24,342 nt of DNA, from the NCBI GenBank assembly GCA_045653225.1, contig JAZOLP010000182.1:1-24342 (forward strand), written 5' to 3'. The notes under the pieces are model-generated. The model ran no database searches and was not told the origin of the DNA. It saw only the letters and a list, made by a program, of their open reading frames with translations. Shown one piece after another: positions 10,801 to 17,933 of the stretch. The position numbers and the translations under genes are program-made. Position 1 is the first letter of the stretch, and each line of letters starts with the position of its first letter. The DNA comes from UBA1737 sp045653225 (GTDB taxonomy: Bacteria > Bacillota_I > Bacilli_A > ML615J-28 > CAG-313).

Positions 10801-11361
10801 TTTATCTTGCCATACACGAGAGAATGCGAAAGCACTACAGTCTTCAAATGGTAATACACCATTAATTTTTAAACTTCTTTCAGTAGCTGAACTAAAGCCA
10901 CTGTAAGTATAATAGTTTAAGTATAATGTATAGAAACCTGCTTCAGGAATTTCTACTTCATAAGATACATAGCCACCTAAATGAGCAACTACTTTAGAAC
11001 CACCTAATTTAGCAGTTTCAGAGTTTGCATAAGCAGCATAATCAGCAATTGATAATTCTTGAATTGGATTGCTAAATCCATCTGCAGTTTCACCACCAAC
11101 TTCAGAATAATCTTGACCCATAATTTTAATAGATTCAGTTAATGTTGGTGTTAATGTTGAGTTCCCATATTTTGCGATATGTTGATTAGTTTTTTCACTA
11201 ATATATTTTTCATATGCAGAAGCATTATAAGAACCTGTTTGTGTACTTACTGAACCACTATCAGCAGACACTTTTACATCGTTTTTGTAAAAACTAAAGA
11301 ATATAGCAGTTGCAAAAACACATGCAATACAAAAGATTAAAATTTTTCGCGTCTTTTTCAT
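7879..11361 (-). CDS. Giant extracellular solute-binding protein with carbohydrate-binding-like modules
   Basis: This 1160-residue protein has an N-terminal signal or anchor (KKTRK, hydrophobic 8-24, possible cleavage after VSA at 31-33). No convincing lipobox is present, although most Gram-positive binding proteins are lipoproteins. Residues about 110-285 and 313-470 are two beta-rich modules ending in FYFEKGTQTIRLDF and FYFEAGKTYSLKMEV, similar to galactose-binding-like or CBM6-type folds. A helical stretch covers about 470-615, followed by an aromatic amphipathic piece at about 640-660 (GLWDGIASFFASFFIDY). From about 673 on it is a family 1 sugar-binding protein (ITIEVWMTLGRDQANVVRNL; FRSGEMPIGISYYEMYNTLS; TGAVLMKQEV). 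It should capture an oligosaccharide for the permeases downstream. The start has AAAGGAG built from the last codons of the GH20 gene. It is more than twice the usual family length of about 420-550. Confidence 0.87.
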   Translation of the reverse strand: MKKTRKILIFCIACVFATAIFFSFYKNDVKVSADSGSVSTQTGSYNASAYEKYISEKTNQHIAKYGNSTLTPTLTESIKIMGQDYSEVGGETADGFSNPIQELSIADYAAYANSETAKLGGSKVVAHLGGYVSYEVEIPEAGFYTLYLNYYTYSGFSSATERSLKINGVLPFEDCSAFAFSRVWQDKADTRVKDGVETVYNVLNSKTDDNGNITLYKLWRKDNNGNELKPQQIEVNSAKTGAAFTDSMGYVTEPFEFYFEKGTQTIRLDFIKDYFVIDTLEVRQVEKAQSYAEYYDALVAKHGSPENSAKNVYTRIEAEASATKSSPTLYPVTDRSDSATYPFSITKSYLNTIGGTNWKVLGDWIAWEFSVPESGYYEVSMRAKQNTVRGMFSTRTVSVAEKQADGSLSEYDVLFDELNTFTVTYNNKWKNVTLGDNSLDKDQECETPYLFYFEAGKTYSLKMEVTLGDYSSLIARLQAAIDELSAIYRMIIAYTTTSPDANRDYELTKKFPELFYGIDPETGDFETVQGGGQFYTVLQELTDISTSIKKISAGYAPDADVPEKVYKLGASDKTGVIDSVVVILQKMVDKPREITKRLNSYSTNISSLGSLLTELREAPLTIDYIEIHTPDVKLPKANAGFFRGLWDGIASFFASFFIDYTSISDTGDATNSNITIEVWMTLGRDQANVVRNLIDTSFTGDSGYAVEHFGQNINVDLKLTGGDVLLKATLAGIGPDVALNVDSSLPVNWALRNAVFDLTEFDDFWEVVYSIPDGSTGSDVPSQYENVYMASSLRQFQFSALDAADYLFDSKKYNAKELSDNISGVYALPEKQIFLMMFVRDDVMEELKLTDMFPGGWDNMTWDDMLRLTAELQAQQLQFYLPVNDLGANALNPIFISLLYQYGGELYSSNNMESGLKSEEAMNAFEFWTELYTNYSFPTSASFVNRFRSGEMPIGISYYEMYNTLSVFAPELKGKWSFHLIPGTYVTDENGNPVYDEFGNQLINHTATASGTGAVLMKQEVSDTINGEIVINEQGNAAWTFLKWWTNAETQRQFGVEMEGILGSAARHATANVKALQQLAWPQEDLDMLLTQWSTVHEMPQIAGSYIAGREIENAFREVINNLYNARETLYEYSLLIDAEINRKRSEFDLPLLKDQKEEE

Positions 11362-11362
11362 T

Positions 11363-13192
11363 TTAACTCCTTTCCATTTTCGCTAAAGCTAATACTTGCA
11401 TCAGCCATAAAATTCGTTGATTACTCATTTTATAGCCGGCTTGAATATTACGCGCACTCCACAATTTCATGTGAATGTTACTATAAATTTCTAACAACGA
11501 AATTTCATTTTTAAAATCAATTTCATCTTCGTTTTGATTATTATATATTACCGTAAGTTTTACGTTAATATCAAGTAAAGTTTTTAATAGGAAAATACTG
11601 TTTTTTAGTTCGTTAACTTCTAAAACGTTTTCATTTTCCTCTAAAATTAATAATGCTTCATCAAAGAATTCTCTTAACTTAGATACATTTTCTTCTTCAA
11701 TTAAATTATATTTCATTTTATCTAAGAAGAATTCAAGAGGGTTTTCGTACCTCGAAGCATGTTCAGCCCAAAGAATCGTATAAAATAATCTACATCCATA
11801 ATCTCTATACGGTCCTTCAAGTGGAATAAATTTTGTTAACTTAACAATTAAATTTGATAACTCATTATCATCAATGAATAAATTTACACCAGCAATAATG
11901 TCGCTTTCATCACCATCTGACCAAGCTTTTATTGCTGTATAAGCAAATCCAGGGTAACTAGCAGGAAGGTATTGAAGATGTCCAATATCACCCCAATCAG
12001 TTACGATTAATCCTTTTGCATTATATTTTTTACAAGCCGCTGCAGCATGTGCAATCGAGCCTTCCATATCAAGATAATTTCCTAATATATTTCCCCATGA
12101 TACTGTACCTGGAGCTAATACGAAATCCATATTAGTTTCACTAAGTATCTTAGCATGAGAGTCAAAATCATATCTATGATTATACCCCCAATCTATAAAT
12201 ACAGCATCACTTGGAAGTTTAGATATTGCTTCGGGATGTTTAATTAAAACATCTCCCCAAAGCATTGGTGTTTTGTGATAATGGTCTTTGACATAATCAC
12301 TAAGTTTTTTGAAGAAATCAATAAACACATTAGCTTCACCAAATTCTTCAACAATTTGTTTACTTTTACCATGGCCAAGTTCAAATGGTTCATCAAAATC
12401 CATATTAAAATACTTAGAATCCGTATAAGGCAACATATCGTCATACATTTTTTTAACAAGTTCTAAACTTTTAGGATTTGATGGATCAAGAGTACTACTA
12501 GGTCTATGAGCACCCCAAATAAAGAATCCATCTGGACATTCCGCAAGATCTTTATACTCATCTAACGCAAGCCAATCAGCCATGTGTCCGAAACCATTTT
12601 GATTAGGTACAAAATCAATGAAATTTTCTTTACAATAATTTTGTATTTCTAAGTAGTCTTCAAGTGGTAAATAGTTATTATTAATTTCTATTTCTTTTCT
12701 AAAGCTATTATACTCAAAACTAAACCCCTCAACATATAGTTCTAAATGATTTAATTTTAATGTAGCAAATCGATCGACTAGTTTTTTTAAAGTCATTAAA
12801 GTTGGTACTTTACTACGGCTTATATCTAACATAACACCACGAATTTCTAAATCTGGTTCATCATCAATTTCTAAGCACGGAACAACTTCTTCTTTTAAAA
12901 TTTGTTGTAAAGTTTTTATCGCATAAAAAGCACCATTAAGTGTACTTGCTTTAAGAATGATTTGTTTTTTCTTAATTAAGATTTTATATTGTTCTTTATT
13001 AAGTGATAAATCTTTTTCTAATAGTAGTGGAACATCTAAACTCTCTGTACTTTTAATACAAATATTAATTTTTTTAAGTTCTTTAAAAATTCTATCATCA
13101 ATAAAAGGCACAAAATTAACTTGTTCAATTAAAACACATTCAAAAAAGCCATCTAAAATCGTCATTTTTTTAGGTTTTGGTATTAATTTCAA
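11363..13192 (-). CDS. Cytoplasmic GH20-family glycosidase (beta-N-acetylhexosaminidase-like)
   Basis: The protein shows a GH20 layout: a zincin-like N-terminal domain (to about 105, with TLNGAFYAIKTLQQI), then a TIM barrel opening with RGVMLDISRSKVPT. The likely catalytic Asp-Glu pair lies in FNMDFDEPFELGHGKS (D267, E268 from the TTG start). Later barrel motifs are MLWGDVL and APGTVSWGN. GH20 enzymes remove terminal GlcNAc or GalNAc using the substrate's acetamido group, with Asp orienting it and Glu as acid. There is no signal peptide, so it should act on imported sugars. I prefer TTG at 13192: AGGTGA lies five bases upstream and the protein then begins MKLIPKPKK. A longer frame opens at GTG 13231 without a good ribosome site. 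It is the first gene of the importer operon; a broader GH20-like specificity is possible. Confidence 0.85.
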   Translation of the reverse strand: MKLIPKPKKMTILDGFFECVLIEQVNFVPFIDDRIFKELKKINICIKSTESLDVPLLLEKDLSLNKEQYKILIKKKQIILKASTLNGAFYAIKTLQQILKEEVVPCLEIDDEPDLEIRGVMLDISRSKVPTLMTLKKLVDRFATLKLNHLELYVEGFSFEYNSFRKEIEINNNYLPLEDYLEIQNYCKENFIDFVPNQNGFGHMADWLALDEYKDLAECPDGFFIWGAHRPSSTLDPSNPKSLELVKKMYDDMLPYTDSKYFNMDFDEPFELGHGKSKQIVEEFGEANVFIDFFKKLSDYVKDHYHKTPMLWGDVLIKHPEAISKLPSDAVFIDWGYNHRYDFDSHAKILSETNMDFVLAPGTVSWGNILGNYLDMEGSIAHAAAACKKYNAKGLIVTDWGDIGHLQYLPASYPGFAYTAIKAWSDGDESDIIAGVNLFIDDNELSNLIVKLTKFIPLEGPYRDYGCRLFYTILWAEHASRYENPLEFFLDKMKYNLIEEENVSKLREFFDEALLILEENENVLEVNELKNSIFLLKTLLDINVKLTVIYNNQNEDEIDFKNEISLLEIYSNIHMKLWSARNIQAGYKMSNQRILWLMQVLALAKMERS

Positions 13193-13197
13193 AGAGT

Positions 13198-13203
13198 TCA
13201 CCT
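13198..13203 (-). promoter_or_regulatory. Ribosome-binding site deciding a TTG start
   Basis: AGGTGA on the minus strand lies five bases before the TTG at 13192 and is the best-placed Shine-Dalgarno match in the leader. It supports the shorter GH20 protein over GTG starts at 13201 and 13231. Confidence 0.55.
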
Positions 13204-13257
13204 GCCTTTTTTCTTTGGGTATAGAACGCACTAATCCATACTAATCTATCATATCTT

Positions 13258-13286
13258 ATTATACCAAAGAAAGCGTTTTTTTGCAA
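13258..13286 (-). promoter_or_regulatory. Sigma-A promoter of the GH20/importer operon
   Basis: On the minus strand TTGCAA (13286-13281) and a perfect TATAAT (13263-13258) are separated by exactly 17 bases. Transcription should start near 13251, giving a leader of about 60 bases. It is the only strong promoter seen for the seven-gene cluster running to the left edge. Confidence 0.78.
13268..13281. promoter_or_regulatory. cre-like (catabolite-responsive) operator inside the promoter spacer
   Basis: AGAAAGCGTTTTTT on the plus strand matches the cre form TGAAAGCGTTTWCA at 11 of 14 positions, including the central CG. It sits between the -35 and -10 boxes, where binding by CcpA would block RNA polymerase. 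A CcpA-like gene is present at 22148-23197. The match is imperfect at both ends, so this is a candidate only. Confidence 0.42.
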
Positions 13287-13319
13287 CTGAAATAATAGTT
13301 ATTTTGTTATTTTTTGAAG

Positions 13320-13340
13320 TTCGAAAAAATCGTTTTCGAA
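13320..13340. repeat. Perfect 8-bp inverted repeat, possible operator
   Basis: TTCGAAAA (13320-13327) is repeated in inverted form as TTTTCGAA (13333-13340) around the five bases AATCG. It lies 34 bases upstream of the importer promoter's -35 box and beyond the T-tract of the terminator before it, so neither explains it. The size and symmetry fit a dimeric regulator site. As a hairpin it would be weak, with only two G-C pairs per arm. Confidence 0.45.
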
Positions 13341-13344
13341 AAGC

Positions 13345-13386
13345 TAATAAAAAAAGAAAAATAGGTGTAAATATTACACCTATTTT
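13345..13386 (-). terminator. Rho-independent terminator after the GHL10 operon
   Basis: The arms 13374-13386 and 13358-13370 (AAAATAGGTGTAA on the plus strand and its complement) form a perfect 13-bp stem with a three-base loop. On the minus strand it is followed by a T-rich run. It begins a few bases after the TAG of the cytoplasmic GHL10 gene and isolates that operon from the importer cluster. Confidence 0.9.
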
Positions 13387-13390
13387 ATTA

Positions 13391-14659
13391 CTATTTTTGG
13401 TTCCAAAGTTTCTTTAAAAGTGCTAAACCTTCATCTTTAATTGGGTTTTTACCAGGAACTAAGTCTTTATAAGTAAAGAAGATAGTACCTTCAATATTTT
13501 CAAAATTACAATTAAACTTTAATTGATTATTGATTTCTTCCGGATTTTGCCAAGTCTCATGTCCCCAGCCTTCATGACTTCCCATATGGTAAATGCCTTG
13601 TCCCATATACAGTTTAGTTTTAGTTTCTTTACAAATATTACTCCACCACCAAGCAACATCATGATATGTAACATCACGGCGTTCAAATGAGAAATAATTT
13701 TGTGGAACAACATAATCAATCCAACCTTCAACCATCCATTTGTACACGTCTGAATATAATTCACTATAACATTCTAATGCACTAGATGCGTTGTATGATC
13801 CTTTTTCCCATCCACTTTCTTTAATGCTAGAATGAGTTCTATATACAGCAAATGGACTAATACCAAACTCAACTTTTTTACCAGTAGCTTGATAAAGTTC
13901 TTTTAAAGCATCACTGATACTTTTAATCATTTTATCAACATTACTTCTTCTAAAATCATCAAATGATTGATCTAAAGTATCACGATATTTTAAATAATCT
14001 TCACGTTCAGTTTCTTCTGGAACTTTAGCATAAGGATAGAAATAGTCATCAATATGAACACCTTCAACATCATAATTTCTTGCAACTTCCATAATAGATT
14101 CTTTTACAAATTCAATTACTTCAGGATGAGATGGCGCTAATATAACTTTACTAATACCATCTAAAATAGTATGTTCTTTATTAAGTCTTGCCCAGTTGTT
14201 TTCAGCAAGAGTATCTAGATATTCATCTTTTGTTAAATTTAAAGTTTTTAAATCAGCAGTACTTACACGGTAAGGGTTCATCCAAGCATGAACTTTTATA
14301 TTTCTTTTTTTAGCTTCATCAATGAAAAATTGTAAAACATCAAAACCTGGATCTTTACCTTCAACTCCTGTAATAAACTTAGACCAAGGGTTAAGTTTAG
14401 ATGGGTAGTAAGCATCATTACAAGGTCTAACTTGAAATACTGCAGTATTCATATTATAACTTTGCATATTATCTAAAATACTAATTAAATGAGCTTGATA
14501 AGCTTCAATAGTTTCAAGTCTTGGAGTATCAATATTAACAACATTAGAAATCCAACATCCTCGTACATTATTTTCTTTGAATGTATATTCTGGAATATCA
14601 ATTTCTTCTTTGTTATGCCAATATTTTAAATATTCTGGAGTGTATCTTTTTAATTTCAT
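13391..14659 (-). CDS. GHL10-family glycosyl hydrolase (DUF187/YngK-like), cytoplasmic
   Basis: The 422-residue protein is nearly all one GHL10 TIM barrel. Visible motifs are RGCWISNVVN (strand 1), FQVRPCNDAYYPSKLNPWS, VHAWMNPYRV, VEGVHIDDYFYP (likely active-site acidic residues), FGISPFAVYRTHS and WIDYVVPQNYF. There is no signal peptide or membrane helix, unlike its paralogue directly upstream, so it should act inside the cell. Family member DigH of E. coli cleaves denuded peptidoglycan glycan strands; whether this one uses the same substrate is inference. The ATG overlaps the end of the upstream gene's leader region (stop TAA, then TATG) behind AAGGA. It is the last gene of its operon, with a strong terminator after its TAG stop. 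Confidence 0.88.
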   Translation of the reverse strand: MKLKRYTPEYLKYWHNKEEIDIPEYTFKENNVRGCWISNVVNIDTPRLETIEAYQAHLISILDNMQSYNMNTAVFQVRPCNDAYYPSKLNPWSKFITGVEGKDPGFDVLQFFIDEAKKRNIKVHAWMNPYRVSTADLKTLNLTKDEYLDTLAENNWARLNKEHTILDGISKVILAPSHPEVIEFVKESIMEVARNYDVEGVHIDDYFYPYAKVPEETEREDYLKYRDTLDQSFDDFRRSNVDKMIKSISDALKELYQATGKKVEFGISPFAVYRTHSSIKESGWEKGSYNASSALECYSELYSDVYKWMVEGWIDYVVPQNYFSFERRDVTYHDVAWWWSNICKETKTKLYMGQGIYHMGSHEGWGHETWQNPEEINNQLKFNCNFENIEGTIFFTYKDLVPGKNPIKDEGLALLKKLWNQK

Positions 14660-14660
14660 A

Positions 14661-16931
14661 TTAATCCTTCTTTCTTAAAATTACACTGATTACTGTTGCA
14701 GCACTTAAACATGCAACAATTAATTCAATACTCTTTTTACCGCATTTTTTGGCTGGTTTTGTTTCATCATTTTGTTGATAATTTGGATCTTTCTCTCCGC
14801 ATTCACAAATACCATCAACAAATTCATGTTCATGAACTGGAGGTTCTTTTGATAATTCTTTAACAATATTAAAAGTAGAACTATTTACTTCTACAGGTCC
14901 ATAGCCATCATCAACGACTAAACTGAAATAACAGTTTTTAAATTCAATAGCATAGCAAGTGTAAGTATATGAAATATTAGATTCACTAACTGCTTGATTT
15001 TCAAAAATATTTCGTTTTGTCCCATTTGTATAAATGTATAATGAATAAGTCATAGAATCATTTTCTGCATCAGTAATAGAGATACTTAAATCAATTGTAG
15101 AACCACATAAATATTCAGCGTTTAATGATGTATTTATTGTAACCTTTGGTTTTTCATTTTCAGCAACATCATTAAAATCAATTAATTCTTTATTTTTATG
15201 AATTTGATTATCATATCCATATGTAACAAGTTCATAAGTTTTTCCTTCTTCTTTTGTGAATACACATGAATTATTACCTGATAATACACGAGCAACAACT
15301 TCTCCATCAGCTAAAATTCCATAAGCTTTCGCATCATTTACTTTATCAAAGTATACAGAATATGTACCATCAGCATTTAACTTAATTTCTTTAACAGTAG
15401 CGGCAGTATCAACACTATCGTAAATATATCCTTCATATGTTGGTGTAAGAGCTGAAACTTTCCAAACTTTTTGTAGAATTTTGTCCATACACTTAGCACC
15501 TACTGTTGATAACATAGAATCATATCTAAACATTACATAACCATCAACTCTGAAGTTTTTATCTTGATTATACATTTGTTGATAATAGAATTCATCACTA
15601 GTTGCATAACCATTCTTATTCCATGTTGATATTTGATATAAAGCAGTACCAATATATAATTTACAAGGTTTTCCAGCTAAAGCATCACTCCACCATTTTG
15701 TAATTACTGGGTAATCTCCATCAGGTATACCACTTGGTGTATCACCTAAATAAGTATATACTTGAGGTAAAATATAATCTAACCATCCTTCAGATGCCCA
15801 TTTATATGTGTCTGCAAATAAGTCTGAATATGAATAATAGTTATTACAACTAGCTATCATACCACCTTCAGCACCACGATATGATCCAGCAGGACAAGAT
15901 TCAATACTTGGAGCCCATCTAGCTGCTGGAGAAATACCAAATGCACATTTATAATTATCAGTTACATTACTTTCGCGAATGATATCACTTAAGTTTTTAA
16001 TTAATGTGTTAACATTTTCTCTACGCCAATCATAAATAGATAAAGTACCACCTTTACCAACATAACTCATATAATCGTTATAGTCAATTTCTGGTTCTGA
16101 TGAGAATGTATATTTCTTATATTCTGCATTATTACCTTTGTAGTTCTTATCATCTGGATAGAAATAGTCATCAAAATGTACACCATCAGCATCATAATTT
16201 GTAATAAATTCTAAGATAGTATTTTCTACATTTTCAATTGTTTCAGGAGCAGCAGGGTTTAAAACAAATTTTCCCTCAGACCCCAAAACTACAGTATGAT
16301 CAAGTGTAGCACCTGTTGTAAAAATAGGATTATCAACTAAAGTTCCTTTTTCTTCACAAATATTTTTTAATGAACCGAAATATTGTTGTTTATAATTATA
16401 AACGTCTTCCTCATTATAATCGTAAATGTAATGAGCACCAGTTGCAGCATCTTCTTTAGTAATAGATTGAGCTAGCGCTCCAGTTGAAGTACGATATGGA
16501 TTAAACCAAGCATGATATTCTAATCCTGCAGCATGTGTAACTTCAATCATCCATTCTACAGGATCCCAACCTGGATTTACACCAAATCCAGCCAAGAATT
16601 CACTCCAAGGGCGATATTTAGAAGGATAAAAAGCGTCATTACATGGACTAACTTGGAAAATAATTGCATTCATTCCATTTTCAACAGAATTCTCAAGAAT
16701 TTCTAAATAAGCTTTTTTCCACGCTTCAATAGCAGCATCATCAGTACCATTTTGTCTATTGATATCCATATTGCTAACAGTACAAACCCAAACCGATCTA
16801 AATTGTACATCTGGTTCCACATAAGGATTTTTTAGTTTTGGAGGTGTCCATGCATGGGCAACTAAACAAAAACTAAAAACTAATAATAATGTTATGTTGA
16901 AACATATTAATCTTTTAATTAATTTTCTCAT
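14661..16931 (-). CDS. Secreted GHL10-family glycosyl hydrolase with Ig-like region and C-terminal membrane anchor
   Basis: The 756-residue protein starts with a clear signal peptide (cleavage likely after AHA at 25-27). The GHL10 barrel covers about 42-475: RSVWVCTVSNMDINRQ, FQVSPCNDAFYPSKYRPWS, YHAWFNPYRTS, DGVHFDDYFYP, FGISPAARWAPS and WLDYILPQVYTYL. Two beta-rich Fn3/Ig-like segments follow (about 500-590 and 595-690). A short segment HEHEFVDGICECGEKDP at about 700-716 leads to KKCGKK (C730), one hydrophobic helix at 734-752 and RKKD. The enzyme is thus displayed outside the cell and held in the membrane or processed there. GHL10 enzymes such as DigH act on peptidoglycan glycan; this substrate is likely but unproven. 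It lies between the M19 dipeptidase and its cytoplasmic paralogue, with TTAGGAG overlapping the M19 stop. Confidence 0.9.
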   Translation of the reverse strand: MRKLIKRLICFNITLLLVFSFCLVAHAWTPPKLKNPYVEPDVQFRSVWVCTVSNMDINRQNGTDDAAIEAWKKAYLEILENSVENGMNAIIFQVSPCNDAFYPSKYRPWSEFLAGFGVNPGWDPVEWMIEVTHAAGLEYHAWFNPYRTSTGALAQSITKEDAATGAHYIYDYNEEDVYNYKQQYFGSLKNICEEKGTLVDNPIFTTGATLDHTVVLGSEGKFVLNPAAPETIENVENTILEFITNYDADGVHFDDYFYPDDKNYKGNNAEYKKYTFSSEPEIDYNDYMSYVGKGGTLSIYDWRRENVNTLIKNLSDIIRESNVTDNYKCAFGISPAARWAPSIESCPAGSYRGAEGGMIASCNNYYSYSDLFADTYKWASEGWLDYILPQVYTYLGDTPSGIPDGDYPVITKWWSDALAGKPCKLYIGTALYQISTWNKNGYATSDEFYYQQMYNQDKNFRVDGYVMFRYDSMLSTVGAKCMDKILQKVWKVSALTPTYEGYIYDSVDTAATVKEIKLNADGTYSVYFDKVNDAKAYGILADGEVVARVLSGNNSCVFTKEEGKTYELVTYGYDNQIHKNKELIDFNDVAENEKPKVTINTSLNAEYLCGSTIDLSISITDAENDSMTYSLYIYTNGTKRNIFENQAVSESNISYTYTCYAIEFKNCYFSLVVDDGYGPVEVNSSTFNIVKELSKEPPVHEHEFVDGICECGEKDPNYQQNDETKPAKKCGKKSIELIVACLSAATVISVILRKKD

Positions 16932-16941
16932 AAATTTTCTC

Positions 16942-17844
16942 CTAATATCCTAATAATTCTTGACGCATATTTAAATAATTCTTATATGCTATTTTTTCAA
17001 TGTCTGATTCTTTCATTCCTCTGTTTCTTAGTTCAACTATAATGTTTTGACAATCTTCATGAGTTGCTAAATCATCTAAATTATCATTTAATCCTGTTTC
17101 TTTATTTCCTCCATAATCACCTAAATAATCCATCATATCAAGTCCAAGCATTACGTGGTCAATATCAAGATGATCGATTAAATAATATATTTGGTCTACT
17201 AAGCCTTTTACAGTTTGAAGACTTCTATCTTTTGAAACAAAGTTGCGAGCACTATTTACACCAACATATCCACCATTTTTCTTTAAAACTTCAAGTTGAT
17301 CATCATTTAAGTTTCTTCTGTGATCACTTAAACTATATGCACAAGAATGACTTGCGATAACAGGTTTAGTAACAACATCCATTACTTCATAGAAACTTTT
17401 AATATTAAGATGTGATACATCTACAATCATCTTGTTTTCTTCCATAAATTTAATAAATTCAATACCAAGTGGTTTTAATCCATGATCTTTTGGTCCTGCA
17501 ACACCCGTTGCAAGATGGTTTTCTTCATTCCAAGTAAGCATTGCATGGCGAATGCCGCGATCATACATTCTTTTTAAACATGCTAAATCTAAAACATTTC
17601 TTAAGCCCTCTAAACCTAAAACTACATCATAGTTAGCTTTATATGGTTCATATTCTTTTAACGCAATGTCGAATGCTTCTTCAACATCAAAATCATGTTC
17701 ACTATAAACTACCCAAATACCACCTATTACTTCACCTTTTTTAAGGTTATCGATGTGATAGTTTTTAAAAACATCCTTTTCACCTTTTACTACTCTTTCA
17801 TAAAGATTTGAAAAGATATCAGAATGTGTATCATATATTTTCAT
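16942..17844 (-). CDS. Membrane dipeptidase, peptidase family M19
   Basis: The 300-residue protein is a zinc-dependent M19 (renal dipeptidase-like) enzyme. The metal-site residues are all visible: H7 and D9 in YDTHSD, the bridging E79 in LGLEGL, H145 in VDVSHL and H166 in IASHS. HRRNLND (175-181) supplies the substrate-binding Arg and D236 sits in LGLDMMD. The family hydrolyses dipeptides and often accepts a D-residue at the C-terminal position, which suits peptidoglycan fragments. There is no signal peptide, so it is cytoplasmic. Length is slightly below the usual 310-370 residues. It is the first gene of a three-gene operon with two GHL10 glycosidases, behind its own promoter and an AGAGGT site 8 bases before the ATG. 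Confidence 0.93.
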   Translation of the reverse strand: MKIYDTHSDIFSNLYERVVKGEKDVFKNYHIDNLKKGEVIGGIWVVYSEHDFDVEEAFDIALKEYEPYKANYDVVLGLEGLRNVLDLACLKRMYDRGIRHAMLTWNEENHLATGVAGPKDHGLKPLGIEFIKFMEENKMIVDVSHLNIKSFYEVMDVVTKPVIASHSCAYSLSDHRRNLNDDQLEVLKKNGGYVGVNSARNFVSKDRSLQTVKGLVDQIYYLIDHLDIDHVMLGLDMMDYLGDYGGNKETGLNDNLDDLATHEDCQNIIVELRNRGMKESDIEKIAYKNYLNMRQELLGY

Positions 17845-17870
17845 AAAATAATACCTCTTTTCTAGAATTT

Positions 17871-17899
17871 ATTATAACACATCAACATTAAAAATGCAA
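17871..17899 (-). promoter_or_regulatory. Sigma-A promoter of the M19-GHL10 operon
   Basis: TTGCAT (17899-17894) and a perfect TATAAT (17876-17871) lie 17 bases apart on the minus strand. The -35 box abuts the T-tract of the terminator of the preceding tyrS operon, so the two signals are packed together with almost no free space. Confidence 0.78.
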
Positions 17900-17926
17900 A
17901 AAAAGACTAAATAAAATTTAGTCTTT
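17897..17926 (-). terminator. Rho-independent terminator after the tyrS operon
   Basis: AAAGACTAAAT and ATTTAGTCTTT (17902-17912 and 17916-17926 on the plus strand) form an 11-bp perfect stem with a three-base loop. A run of seven T follows on the minus strand. It sits eight bases after the deacetylase stop. Confidence 0.88.
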
Positions 17927-17933
17927 AATTTTT

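Noticed and set aside
7879..11361. Lipobox reading of LIFC near residue 8-11 of the large binding protein
   Set aside because: The Cys comes before most of the hydrophobic core, which is too early for a lipoprotein signal.
12957..13244. Plus-strand open frame of 95 codons over the GH20 start region
   Set aside because: It is antisense to the well-supported GH20 N-terminal domain, and its composition is what reversed Lys/Ile-rich codons give.
17064..17360. Plus-strand open frame of 98 codons
   Set aside because: It is antisense to the M19 dipeptidase, whose metal-binding residues are intact; the product is a His/Leu-rich artefact.
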